A DNA stretch of 64,000 nt from Vesta saturnalis (Eukaryota; Arthropoda; Insecta; Coleoptera; Lampyridae), in the NCBI GenBank assembly GCA_036346205.1, contig JARFJB010000967.1, forward strand, positions 1,658,501 through 1,722,500, written 5' to 3'. Made by a program: the position numbers and the translations under genes. The notes under the pieces were generated by a model that saw only the letters and a program-made list of their open reading frames with translations, ran no database searches and was not told where the DNA came from. Positions 31,647-42,999 of the stretch are shown here, in pieces (within the stretch, counting starts at the first letter, position 1; every line of letters begins with the position of its first letter).

Positions 31647-31873
31647 TCAAGCCCCAATCGATGTAAACTTTGTCTTTATGTATGTGGAACTGATGTAAAT
31701 TCTAAATATAATGAACTTGTTCGTTCATAACAAAAACTTATAATAATTTAATATTAGTCAAGTTGCTTTGGTATGTGTGAATCCTTGCGGTATTGCAGGC
31801 TCACATTCCATTAATATAAATAATTTGATTGTAATCTCACTATATTTAGAATTTACATCAGATTGGGGCTTGA

Positions 31874-31946
31874 ACCTTGATGGCGCAGTTGGTTAGCGCG
31901 GTACTCTACTAAAGTACAAGTCGTAGGTTCAACTCGTACTCGAGGT
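31874..31946 (+). tRNA. tRNA-like sequence, loop CTACTAA
   Basis: 73 nt. The B box is altered (GGTTCAACTCG) and the T stem is therefore broken. The anticodon position reads ACT. T5 lies six bases downstream. Confidence 0.45.
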
Positions 31947-32055
31947 AAACTTTTTATTTATGTATATAATAAAATTAATAATAATTTTTAATTACATATT
32001 TACCTTTGAACTTATTCCTTCATAACAAAAACTTATAATAAAGTGTATTTTAATT

Positions 32056-32590
32056 TATGTTAAACTATAAAACATGTATTTCATTGATTTAAATGTTCAA
32101 ACAGAGTTGAATAGTGTAAAAGAAAGATAGCGGTTTAACTCACCTCTTATCTGACGAAAAACGTTTCTTAAGAAGCTTTAATGTACTTAGAAACGAAAAC
32201 TACACTACTTAGAATAATTCCTTTTTTTTTTAACTGTAAAGACTAAAAAAGCAGCAAGAATGCTGCATGTAACTTTTATTGCGTGAAATTTTTATAAAAG
32301 ATTACAGAAAGAAATCTGCCACATACTTAGTTTCTAACAATGCAATTTTTCACAAAATGGTGTTCTTTTTAGACGAAGAACCCAAAAATAACAGTCACCT
32401 GGTCCTATTTAACTAACTGAAATTTCCGAAATTATTGTGTTTTTAAATTTATTTAAAATTCAATTCTCACGCATCAGGTTGCCAAACTGCATAAAAGTTT
32501 CAAACTCGCTCTAAAAATCCCCAAATTAATTTAACTGGTTACAACTTTCCAAGACGGAATTGAAGTTTTATCTTTAAAAGATTATTAAGC
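32056..32590. other. unrecognised AT-rich stretch
   Basis: No coding or repeat signal seen. Confidence 0.4.
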
Positions 32591-32616
32591 AGCACAAATA
32601 CAATATAAGACAACAT

Positions 32617-32856
32617 GTGATGAACAGTGTAATTAGAAAACATGAATACTTTATACTTAGGGTATTTGCAAATATGGGAAGAGTCATTGCTAAAAATGTT
32701 ATGGTGAGACTAGGAAAGGATGTTGTCTCGGGAAAGGAGCTATGTGCAACGGTGAATGCATTAATAATTTTGGCGAATAATGGGGACTTAGGTGACACTG
32801 ATGCTAAATATAAGGAGTATGTTTGTACGTTAACAAGGTCTCTCTCTTGTTTTTGA
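32617..32856 (+). CDS. unrecognised 79-residue open frame
   Basis: A compact product (MNSVIRKHEYFILRVFANMG, then GKDVVSGKELCATVNALI) with protein-like composition and alternating hydrophobic and polar residues. The frame is open upstream to about 32586 (QHKYNIRQH). I cannot assign a family. It could be part of a decayed transposon or a small exon; no clear splice sites are seen. Sequence from 32857 to 33160 shows nothing. Confidence 0.25.
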   Translation: MMNSVIRKHEYFILRVFANMGRVIAKNVMVRLGKDVVSGKELCATVNALIILANNGDLGDTDAKYKEYVCTLTRSLSCF

Positions 32857-33159
32857 TTTAATAAATAGTTATATTAATTTTCTGTAAGGCAATTACTATA
32901 GATAAAGGTGCCCATAAGCGTTAGGAAAATGTGATTTATAATTATTAATCACCTATTTTCACATACATGATCAGAAAATCACATTCACGACTTTCTCTAT
33001 TAATCACTAGCACATGCTTGTGTAAATTAACGCTTTCCCTTTAAGGATGTGTATACACTTAAAACATTTAGAATGTCGCTGTGGACGTTCTAGGCCACGT
33101 CAAAGATGCATTTTCCTATTGTTGTGTTTTAGGCGCAGGTACCTCAATTTATGCGAGCA

Positions 33160-34260
33160 ACTCCGAGAAAGGGCAAAACAACTTGAGCGGTTCTTTTCAG
33201 CTACCGATGAAAGTAATGACATTTCAGATACTGTCTAGCTTCTACTATTTGTTCACGGAATCGATAAAAACTTTAATGTTTGTGAGGAGCATTTACAGTT
33301 TGAAAGGAACGACTACAGGGAGGTTTACATTTGAACTTAAAGCTAACTGGTTGAGATAGGATGCGATATACCATTATTTTTTCATTGCATTATCTACCCA
33401 GGAGCGTTACGTTGCAAAGTGGTAGCATGGAAAGAAATAATGGACATTGTGATATCCACTGTAAACTACAGCAGAAAACATAGGTTGACACATCGCCAAT
33501 TCTAACAGTTTCTGTCGAATATGGAAGCAGATAACTGAGATATCCTTTATTATTCTGAAGTGCGATGGTTAAGCAGAGATGCAGTACTGGAAAGATTTTT
33601 GTATCTCAGAAAAAAATCAACACTTTTATGGACGAAAAAGGTAAATCTGTTCCATAGCTTACAAGCACTCAAGGGTTAATAGACATTGATTTTTTGACAG
33701 AAATTAAAAATGAAATCCGCTGAATGTAAGGTTTCAAGGAAAAAACAAACTAATCTCTGATACTCACTCAGACGTAAAGGCATTCCAAATGAAACGTATT
33801 GACCAAAAAAAATTGGACCATTTCCCGAATTGTAAAAAGGCTGTGGGAAAAGCTGGAATTCATTGAAAGAATGATAAAATGAAAGATATTTTACTACAGT
33901 TACAAACTAAATGCATCGACAGATGTAATGACTCCGAGAAAGTTTTATCAAACTAAAAATTCTTGCAAACTCTTTTTCATGTGATATTGAGGATGTACCA
34001 ATTCATTAACAAATGAACGTTATTGGTCTCCGACCCAATGGTACTCTCAAAAACTCTTTCTATGAAATCAAGAGTCTTGTTAACTTTTATGGCAGCTTTC
34101 CATCTGATTTTCACGAATTGAAAAGTTTTGCTCAGCAGTTAATTCAATTTTTGGTGGTTCTTACTTAAGCAAACGAACTTTTTTAATCCCTATTACAGAA
34201 AAAATAAATATGCTTCTCGTGTCACACATGAGCATTTGAGAGCCACACTACAAACATGAA
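33160..34260 (+). pseudogene. hAT transposase relic, Buster/ZBED5-like
   Basis: Across several frames the plus strand reads FFSATDESNDISDTV, LLFVHGIDKNFNVCEEHLQF, SLKGTTTGRFTF, KVVAWKEIMDIVISTVNYSR, YYSEVRWLSRDAVLERFLYL and FMDEKGKSV. This is the order of the core of ZBED5/SCAND3-type hAT transposases: DESTDISD, KGTTTGEDIF, the VWLSRG-like RWLSR block and MDEKGK. The catalytic aspartate of the first block is present. The N-terminal BED finger and the C-terminal dimerisation domain are not seen; the 3' part (33700-34260) is heavily decayed. Confidence 0.8.
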
Positions 34261-35369
34261 AGCTAACATACAACAAATACAGTTATATACTTTGTAGTTT
34301 TCGTTTAAGTTTTCTTATTATTTTTCCTCATTTATATTAATAAAATTCAAATAAAGTTTTTTTCATTTTTAATACCACAAGTGCAGCCCGCCATTACTTT
34401 ATTCTGCTATCCTGGTAGATCTACATATTTATTCTTTGTCTTACGGGTCGGCGTTATATAGTGTCACTACTTTGTGAATAACTGAAGAATTAGTGGTAGC
34501 CGGTTATAACAAATTTATTTGGTGATAATAATATAAAATAAAACAAACTCTGAAAAGGAAACAATAAAATAAAGAACTAAATTAAATACTCGATTAAATA
34601 AACAAATGAACTGGTAACTAAAGTTGATGCTGTGATCCCTGAGTTGAAATACTATAGGACACCGCTGGCTGACGAATTACATGAATTAGGATCATCCTCT
34701 ATGGACATTTCTGTAACATATATAATTAAGCAGCAGTTTAGTAATATGTGAAATTGTCACTACTAAAACGGTTAATTAAATTATGAGCAGGTGCTGTAAG
34801 TGTAATTTGGAATCAGGTTTACAAAGGAATTATTTACAGGCGAGTGTGGCATTTACATTCGTAATTATGTATGAAAGTTAGTGTGCTGGTAATATACAGT
34901 TGTCGGGGCTTATGTTTGTTTCCATATAATGAATGGAACTCCAGTCAGGAATTGTTATCAGGAAATAATAATTATTACATTACTTATGAACATCATAACT
35001 GGAAACAGGGGTTATATATTTACAGGTCAAGTTTTCTTTCTATATACAGGTCACGTTTTCTTTACATATACAGGTAGCGGTTGTTAAACCGGTAATTAGG
35101 GTGGTTGTCTGGAATGCTGGTAATAGGACAATTATGTATGTATTAACAGCACATTCCGACTGGTACGTGGGGAACTGTAATAGCGTCTTCTTGGTCTAAA
35201 CTACTGGAAACGTCTACAGGGTTAATATCGTTACGGTAGGTGTTCCTGTAGTAGGGCATAACCTTCTTGTAATTAGTTACTTCTCCTAGCTTATTATTTA
35301 GTGCTTTTTTCGGGGCGATTCACCACCAACAAGACAGCACAAACGATGTGGCTTTTCTATTTTGTGCAC
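34261..35369. other. spacer with a short tandem repeat
   Basis: A 23-24-bp unit beginning ACAGGTCAAGTTTTCTTT is repeated at 35023, 35046 and 35070. GCTGGTAATAGGA-containing sequence near 35120 resembles 41070, which suggests a further dispersed repeat. Nothing else was recognised. Confidence 0.5.
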
Positions 35370-35536
35370 GGGTAACCGAGCTGGTATCGTAGTGGTGACA
35401 CGACCTACTTAGCATTCGGGAGGTAATGGGTTCGATTCCCGTTACCGTCTACCTTGTATTACGTTTTTTCAGGGGCTTTTCCTCATACACATGTAGCGGC
35501 ATGGTCACTACGTATGTGCATACCACATGCGGCTAC
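35370..35536 (+). repeat. tRNA-derived SINE (family 2), 5' half with tRNA head
   Basis: The pol III A box is in GCTGGTATCGTAGTGGTGAC (35380-35399) and the B box is GGGTTCGATTCCC (35429-35441), with normal spacing. The head resembles Glu/Gly/Asp-type tRNAs. The body continues to CACATGCGGCTAC. It is cut by a Harbinger element, and resumes at 38970 with GGCGAATGCTGG. Confidence 0.8.
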
Positions 35537-35780
35537 TTATGCCCGTACCTATAGTCAGTACTTGAGGCCGGCCTCGAGCTTGAGCTCAACTTGAGATAGG
35601 GTGCGTATACTATAAACACCTCACGGAGTGAGGTTAATGCGCTACGTAACTTGAGTCGTACTCAAGTCCACTACAAAGCAACCTTGAGCTCGACTTGGCA
35701 TATGTTGGGGTTCTATCGACACTATCGACAGGTTCCGTTGTTTAAATTTTGCTTACTTTGTTTTTAATTGAATTGTTGCG

Positions 35781-36733
35781 ATGGATAATGAAAATCTAGA
35801 AGATTTTGTTGAATTTATAGACATCGTTGATGAAATGCCGAATACACGCGTGCCAAAACAATACATCAGAGATGCGGCAAATCCTATGGATTTCTATGGT
35901 GAAGAAGATTTTCGCAAGCGGTATAGATTCTCTAAAAACGTGATAAGAGACATTATTATTCCAATTGTAAATCCCAATTTACATAAATTAAATAATAGGG
36001 GATTACCAATCCCCCCACTAATTCAGTTGTTAACAACCCTCCGGTATTATGCAACTGAAAATTTTCATGTAAGATAACTCCATTAAAATTTATATCAAAA
36101 TAAAGGTACTTTTAGTTGGTGAGCGGTGATTTAAGACGAATAAGTCAGCAATCAGTATCTGCATTGATTAAACGGGTTTCTGAATGTATTGCAGAAAGGC
36201 TTCCAGAATATATACATTAGCCCAACACACTGGAACAGAAAGAACAAAATGTAATTGTGTTCCAGAATGTATCTGGATTTGCTGGTGTTGCCGCATATTT
36301 GGATTGTACACATATCAAAATTGTTAATCCAGGAGGTGATAATGGAGAGGTGTTTAGAAACCGAAAGGGTTTTTTTTTTCATTAAATGTACAGGTACTGT
36401 TTTTCATAAATTTTGAGAACATTTTCATATCTTTTATATTGCTGTGGGACCACAAATGGAAATGATTGATATAGTTGTACGACATCCTGGTTCCACACAT
36501 AGTGTTATATTTGATAGGAGTTCCTTAAGGGTACATTGTGAACGTGGAGACCTAGGGGGATTGTTACTAGGTGATAATGGATACCCATGCGGACCATATT
36601 TATTAACCCCAGTTATACATCCCGGTAAATATAAACCAGATGTATCTAATACAATACATTTCACAGCTCTAAATTTATTGATTGTAATCAAACAAATGAT
36701 TATCAACAAGCACGTTAACCAAATTTCAAGGTA

Positions 36734-36806
<73 letters not shown>

Positions 36807-37105
36807 TTGATTTTCTAAAGTAATATTTTGTAGGGAATCAACATGAAATAAGACATAATGGGGCACACATAAGAACCAGGAATATTGTGGAAAGGGTTTT
36901 TGGAGTATGGAAAAGACGATTTACTACCAAATTAGAGACGAGTCAAACTATTATATGTGCAACAGCTGTTCTTTATAATATATCAGTAAGGTGTAAAGAA
37001 AACTTCATTGATGCTGCTGAAGTAAATATTCAAAATGATGTCGATGTACATGTGGTAAATGATGGACAGCTAGGATTAGTTTTTAGAAATTTTTTTTTTT
37101 TTTAA
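35781..37105 (+). pseudogene. HARBI1-like: HARBI1-like Harbinger nuclease (DDE), about four exons, lightly damaged
   Basis: Exon 1 (35781-36068) encodes MDNENLEDFVEFIDIV through LTTLRYYATENFH. A 47-bp intron (GTAAGA...TTTTAG) follows, then exon 2 with VSGDLRRISQQSVSALIKRV and the first acidic residue in YLDCTHIKIVNP. A run of ten T (36370-36379) shifts the frame, and one stop (TAG) lies near 36218. Exon 3 holds VVRHPGSTHSVIFD and the second acidic residue in LLGDNGYPCGPYLLTP. An intron containing the (TA)n tract (about 36731-36833) precedes exon 4 with the glutamate in RNIVERVFGVWKRRF. All three catalytic residues are kept. The acceptor before exon 3 is not obvious. Confidence 0.85.
36737..36803. 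repeat. (TA)n microsatellite, 67 bp, inside a Harbinger intron
   Basis: The tract lies between AAG/GTAGTG and TTTTGTAG/GGAATC, the apparent donor and acceptor of the third intron of the nuclease gene. Confidence 0.95.
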
Positions 37106-37510
37106 TAAAACAAATAAATTCCTAAGATACTTGTCATTCAAAGCTAATATCACTTGACCTAATAATTATATTTACATATTTACAACTTCACTTTACTCCA
37201 AAGCAAATTTCAGCTCAAACCATTAAAAAGGAGACATGATCGTACTTACTTATTTTGTTCCAATTGCATTTTAATGTTTTGTCTTTAGGTGTTTATTATA
37301 CCAATTGTACTGTGACTTTTTAGAATTATTTTATCGTTTAAATCGTATGTATTAATTTATTTATATTTTGTATTAAAAATTTTCTGTTTAATGGATTAAA
37401 TCCATAAATAAATAACATTAATGTATTTTAAATTATAATCCACACCAATCAATAAATAAAGGAATTATTCGTTAAAAAAAATTATTTTAGTCACAATATG
37501 CATATAATAA

Positions 37511-38617
37511 TTATAAACAATGTTTATTCTTAAATAATTGTAACTGCAAAGCTGCCAATTCACTTTCGACCTCTGCTTTTTTGCATAGAGCAATTGCAGT
37601 GTTTAATTGCTCATTTTCTATTTTTAATTTTATACTATGCAGTTCATTCTGCTGTTGAATGCTTTGTTCAACTTTTTGTGTCCGTAGATTTGCCTCAATA
37701 TTCACAAAATCCATAGCTTTCTGTATACCTACAATAAAATTATCTAAGTACCTATATTGTTTTCACTGTTATCAATAATAAACTTAATTAAATATAAGCC
37801 AATAGTTCCCTTTTGCAGATGATGTGCTAGAATCTATGCATCTTCTATTGTGCTGTGGCGACTCACCAGTAGTAGCAACATCTGATATATTTTCAGAACC
37901 TAAAATTTTAGTGTTGTAATATCCCAAGATAATAATACAACAAATATTACCTGAATAAACGGGTAGTACATACGCATGGTCTTCCAAACTTGAAGATGTA
38001 GCATTTTCAATATTAATTTCTATCTCTTCTAAAATAAATCAGTTACAGCAAGACAGGTAACAATATGCAATATCTACATTACTTACGGGTATGTTTTATA
38101 GCTGCATCATCTTCAAATACTGCTGTTAAATCCCATGGACATGTTAAGTACACATGAGCATGTGGTGCAGCAGCATCCACTGCTTCCATAACGGAATCAA
38201 CTTTTTCTTCAGGTTGTGGGCCACCACCTGTTAACAGCCTATTAAATTTATATTCTGTAGTTGCTTTCCTTTTTCTAAAAAATATATACCCTATATTTTT
38301 GAAAACAAAAACATAGTACCCCCTATACCTTTGTTTTAAATTGCACCACAACTGTTTAAGCTGCATTGCGCTCCTTTTAACACTGATCAAACTAGCTTGG
38401 CAGTTATATTCTTGAGCAATAATTTCCCAAACTTGTTGTTTTTGGTAGACTGTTGTGGCATCACTCTTCTTATTTTCAATAACATTTTTGTGGGCATCCA
38501 CTAATGATGCCAACAACAATTTTCCTTTTTCTGTATAAGCAGCAAATTTATTAGCTGAAAATATAAACAGGTCAGTCACCTACTTATTAAATACAGTTGT
38601 TTCTTACATGTATTCAT
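37511..38617 (-). CDS. Harbinger Myb/SANT-like DNA-binding protein, about six exons
   Basis: Exon 1 is ten bases (38617-38608, ATGAATACAT) with donor GTAAGA. Exon 2 (38554-38329) encodes the Myb/SANT-like domain (FAAYTEKGKLLLASLVDAHK, QVWEIIAQEYNCQ, MQLKQLWCNLKQR). A 54-bp intron is in frame, so it can be misread as YRGYYVFVFKNIGYIFF. Exon 3 (38274-38087) has RKATTEYKFNRLLTGGGP. Exon 4 (38028-37951) has SSSLEDHAYVLPVYS. Exon 5 begins at 37899 (SENISDVATTG, donor GTGAGT at 37866). The last exon ends at 37511 with a Gln/Glu/Lys-rich coiled coil. Exons 1-4 read without stops, so this gene may be intact. Exons were inferred from consensus sites. Confidence 0.75.
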
Positions 38618-39230
38618 TTTATATCTCTCCAAAATTGTTTCCTTAATTAATTAAAAGTAATCGTGAGGAACAATAACAAAAAATAATAAAACCATATATG
38701 AATAATATAAACAATAATATTCAGGTTATGGTACAGTTAACCGAAATCAGGCAACATTGATTTGTCAAAATCACTAGAATCTGGGTAATACTTTTAGTTC
38801 TGTGAAGCGATAAAACAAAAGTTACTAAAAACCTTGAGGCCGATCTCAACTTAACCGAGAATTCACGAAGTCCGAACTATAATACACAACACAAACTTGA
38901 GACCAAGTCTGACTTGGCTGAGCACGCCTCAAGTCGGAGTTTGAGTCGGGACTATAGGTACGGGCATTAGGCGAATGCTGGTGCAGGGTTCGGACTTTTA
39001 CATGATGGTATTGTACTGAAATCTAGCGAGTAAACGTAATAGATTGTAATAGATTTAAAAAAAAAAGGCGAAAAATTCAAACTGGGAATATGGGAACAAT
39101 AAAAATCTAATGAATAGACTTCAAAATGATTATTAAGACAAACAATAAACTAGATGGAACGATATATTAATAAATGTTTTTACATACTAGTAAAACTATA
39201 TTTACACACCCTCAATTGTATAACATTAAC

Positions 39231-40091
39231 TTAAAAAGTAATTTCATATTCTTCCGTTATATCAGTTACATCACGACATAAATTGTGTTTCAGTAAGTTT
39301 TCTGAAGGTACAAAATTATAGCATTTATTGCCAACTAATTCTTTAGTATGGATTAAAGCATCACACGTTTTTATTTCTACTTTATTCCGATTTTTAGTTT
39401 TTATCAAAGCTACTTGAGAAAAAAACTCTTTCTGCGCTTGCAGATGAATGGGGTAGAGCAAAAAACATTTTAATAAAAACAATTACATTTGGGTAAAGAG
39501 ATTCATCACTACAATTTTTCATGTTAAAAACTAAGGTCCAAAATTCTTCCACTGGCTTGTCATTATTTTTTACTAAAATTTCATTGAATTTCAGACTTCT
39601 TCACTCTGTACTCAACTTTTCAACATCAATATTTTTTAAAACACTTTTAAGTCGTAGGTACATTGGTATGATAGAATCTGTATGTTTAGTTACAATTTTC
39701 TGGTGTAAATTTTTCACAAAATTTAAAACTTCATCATTAAACTAAAACCTTTTTTAGATTTGTTTACATAGTTCGATATAACAATTGCGACAAAAAGTTC
39801 TAGTTCTAGTAAATTATTATTTATCAAAAGGACTTCCACTTTTCCCCCTAAATAGCTATCTGACGACTTTAAATAATGTTCAGGACGATACTGAATTTTA
39901 TCTAATTCTGTAACATTTAAATATCCACGTTTAATGAAACCTGCCAAGATAGTAATAAAGAGATTTTTAATTCTAATTAACAATAAATGTAATTTGTAGC
40001 CTTCAGATTCAAATTCTAAATTGATTTTATTTATAATATCGAGTAAATAAATTAAAAAGGAGTAATACAGTTTGGCTACGTCATTATTCAA
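39231..40091 (-). pseudogene. hAT transposase relic, C-terminal part
   Basis: The frame at 40091-39723 gives YYSFLIYLLDIINKINLEFESE, KLHLLLIRIKNLFITILAGFIK and YLGGKVEVLL, followed in other frames by IIPMYLRLKSVL and WTLVFNMKNC. The end carries the hAT dimerisation block FALPHSSASAERVFSQVALI and KTKNRNKVEIKTCDALIHTK. Two frameshifts (near 39720 and 39440) break it. The catalytic N-terminal half is absent. It is a different family from the hAT copy at 57-58 kb. Confidence 0.78.
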
Positions 40092-40619
40092 AAGGTGGCT
40101 GCTTATTTTTATTAAATTTGATCACAAACCTAAATAGTATAAAACATTGTAACTCATGATTTGGTGATTATTAACACATGCCTGTCCATCTTTAGGTTAT
40201 TAGGACAAGAACTGGTAGGTAGTTAGCTACCTAGTTGTATTTATTTTAATAATGCTACAAAATACAAATATTCTTCCTAATTCGTAGTAGTAAAGTAATG
40301 TAATCTGTTTACTAAAGTTAGGTTAGGATTCGACAAGGCGCTAACGGAAAGATAACAAACAACAAAGACGGAATAGGAAAACTTTGAGTTTGAGGTTCGA
40401 AACAGTGGCGCCAACCGCCCAACTGTTAAAAACAAAAATAACTGGGATTTCTCAACAAAACAGAAAATTTATTTGGAGGTTTTTTCTAATGCCAATGGTA
40501 TTTTATTTTATTTATTGTTTCCAAAATGTAATAGAATACATGAAAAAAATAGAATGCAGTAATAGCGTAACATTGATGAAGAAAAGTAATAGATCTATTA
40601 CGAATGTAATAGCAATTCC

Positions 40620-40865
40620 AACCTTGCAGGGGTAGTATTTTCCCCCTCAGAACCCTAACTACGTTCCTTCCGATCCTATACTGACCACACCCATCTTTAA
40701 TCCCACCATGCATATATACGTAATGTATGTATTTATGCTGGGAATCCATGTTTGTGGCTGAAGGAGCTCGGAAAGCTCGAGTAGCCTACCCTCCCCCTTG
40801 GGGAGGGAATGAAAAACGTAGCCTTTTCCTTTTTTCAAGTGCACGGGTATTATATGGAAAGGGCC
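40620..40865 (+). repeat. SINE family 2, 3' part
   Basis: Aligns inverted with 29430-29650: GGGGTAGTATTTTCCCCCTC, CTTCCGATCCTATACTGACC, GAATCCATG and GCTGAAGGAGCTCGGAAAGC. It lacks the tRNA head. Confidence 0.72.
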
Positions 40866-42990
40866 ATCCCTTTATTAGCATTGAAATATTTTGCTATACG
40901 GGGCAGAACCTCCGGTACACTAAGTACCTCATACCTTGACACGTTTATACACCACCTTTCTCGGGGCTATTGACCTCCAAGAATGTTTTACGTAAACGTG
41001 TGGGTAGATGAGCAAATGCGAGATGAATTTAGGGGGGATATATGAATATGTCTGGTTAGGGATGCTGGTAATAGGATTACTGGTCTGGGTGCTGTGCAGG
41101 ATAATAATCTAGGTGCAGGATACATTGATACGGGATGCTTGACGGGATTCTAGTCAGGCTAGTAATTATAAGGACGCAGGTCAGGCTACTGGTTGCTGGT
41201 CAGGATCACCTAGCTGTGGGACAGCATAATACTACAGGTACAGAAAAATATATTACAGGAAGGGGGTGAAGGAGAATGAATGAATGAATATATGAGAATG
41301 TTTATGAGAATGTATATGAATATAAATGTTTATGAGGATGTGTGAATCTGAATGTGTCTGAATCTCTGAATCTGTATGCTATGGATCTCGTATTTGTAGG
41401 TAACCATTACAATCTTGTGGCCCTTTCCTGCCAAAAGGTTGCCGACCGTCTATCAGACTGAGATGTTAGGTTATATGGGATATTAATCATCTCAGTTTTA
41501 ACAGATCTTGGGAACAGCGTTTTCGGTCAATTTGACGTATACCACTTCCCCTCATGTAAAAGATTATTAATGGGTGAGTATATTATTAGTTCCCTTAACT
41601 TTAACAGTAAACTACTTCTTAAACTATGATGATTGTTAACTGATTAGTTTGGTAAATTATCTGTGCTGTTTTTAATCAGTCCTATTACAATACCCTTTTT
41701 CCTTATTTTTCTTACACTACTAGTGAAGGTTATTATAATCTAATTCCACGTACTGCATAGGATGGTTTGCATTCTAGCTTTGTATTTTTTAAGAAATAAG
41801 CTTTGTTAGAAAATTAACAACTCCTTTTGTATGTAATGTTTGTGCCTGTATTAATATGACCTTCGTTTAACGAATGTTAGTTTTATCAAACGAAAACCTG
41901 GCCACGTGGTGTCAACTTATTCAGAGCACTTTAATAAAAAAAAATTAAGTTTCATGCAATATTCTGGCATAACAGGTTTTCTGAGATTTTCTAAGAGAGA
42001 AAACGTTATTTGTTTTTATGAAAAACGTGTTTGATAAAAATTTTATGTTAAACAAACTTTGTGTCGAATGGGATACATGTATGAAGTATTTTATACTCCT
42101 AACCGCACGCACTGATAATTCCCATTTCAGCAATAACCGTAACTTCAGATTTGTGACCCACCTATGTAATTACTGCGTAACGTTCGCACAAGGTGATAAA
42201 TATTAAAATTACAAAACTAAATTTAGCTTGTCAAGTGATAACACAAAATTCTGAAGGCATAACAAGGGTAAATTTAACGGTATTAACTATATGGAAGTTT
42301 TAAATAAGGTCTTACTATTCATATTTAATAGTAAGACGAATTGACCATTAAGAACATACATTCTATAATTTTTTATTCTGTTATACTTCTATGTCGATTC
42401 TCAGCGGTTTCAGTATTTTACGGCCTTTTACTCCATGGCCCATGAAATTTAGTTTATTAGATCGATAGAACTATAACGACTTCAAATAAAATGTAATAAT
42501 AAATCATTACCTATTTACGACCAGATCCTTCCAGATTTGCGACAAGTAAAAAATTGAATGAAACCTTTAGAAATAATTTTCAATTTTTTATTACTTCAAC
42601 GTAAGTAAACTGCCAGAAAAACCACTGGTTGAAATATTACTAAACGGAAACGTGTGTATGAGATGAGAAAAATTAATGGAGTTTAAGGTTTATGGGTGTA
42701 ATTAATTTAGGAAGGAAAATATTTACTTCTGGAAGAATTATTTTACATTAGGGTGTTTTATAGATTGAAAAGAAATTTACAAGCTTTGATGTTAAGCAAA
42801 CGTAATATTAGGAACATGGTTTTAAGACATAGAATTTGTGGTTTAATATTAGAAAGAAATATGTTTCATTAACCATTAATATTTAATTTAATTAGGATAA
42901 AATATACTTCTTTGCCATTTCTATTTGTCATGGACACAGGCAAATCAGATGGTCATTTTTTAATGAGGCGAATTTTAAGGTTTGATCAAT
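40866..42990. other. unrecognised stretch with simple repeats
   Basis: Degenerate GAATGTATATGAAT/GAATCTGAATGTGTCTG-type repeats occupy 41270-41395, preceded by GCTGGTAATAGGATTACTGG-like sequence related to 35120. No coding region was recognised to 42990. Confidence 0.45.
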
Positions 42991-42999
42991 GAAAGCTTT

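Larger units (their letters stand above)
31515..32055. repeat. tRNA-like repeat block 2 (inverted pair) with 16-bp direct repeats
   Basis: A minus-strand tRNA-like unit (31574-31646) is followed by a plus-strand one (31874-31946) in mirrored context. The block is bounded by AAAGTGTACTTTAATT (31515-31530) and AAAGTGTATTTTAATT (32040-32055), one mismatch apart, as expected for a target duplication made on insertion. Confidence 0.88.
35540..38966. mobile_element. PIF/Harbinger element, 3427 bp, TTA duplication, both genes
   Basis: Terminal inverted repeats TGCCCGTACCTATAGTC (35540-35556) and its inverse (38950-38966) are flanked by TTA (35537-35539 and 38967-38969). The element carries a HARBI1-type nuclease gene on plus and a Myb/SANT-like gene on minus, tail to tail. 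This is the autonomous layout of the superfamily, in which the Myb-like partner brings the nuclease to the ends. It splits a SINE whose two halves continue one another. Confidence 0.95.

Noticed and set aside
36434..36709. Minus-strand 91-residue frame
   Set aside because: Shadow of Harbinger nuclease exon 3.
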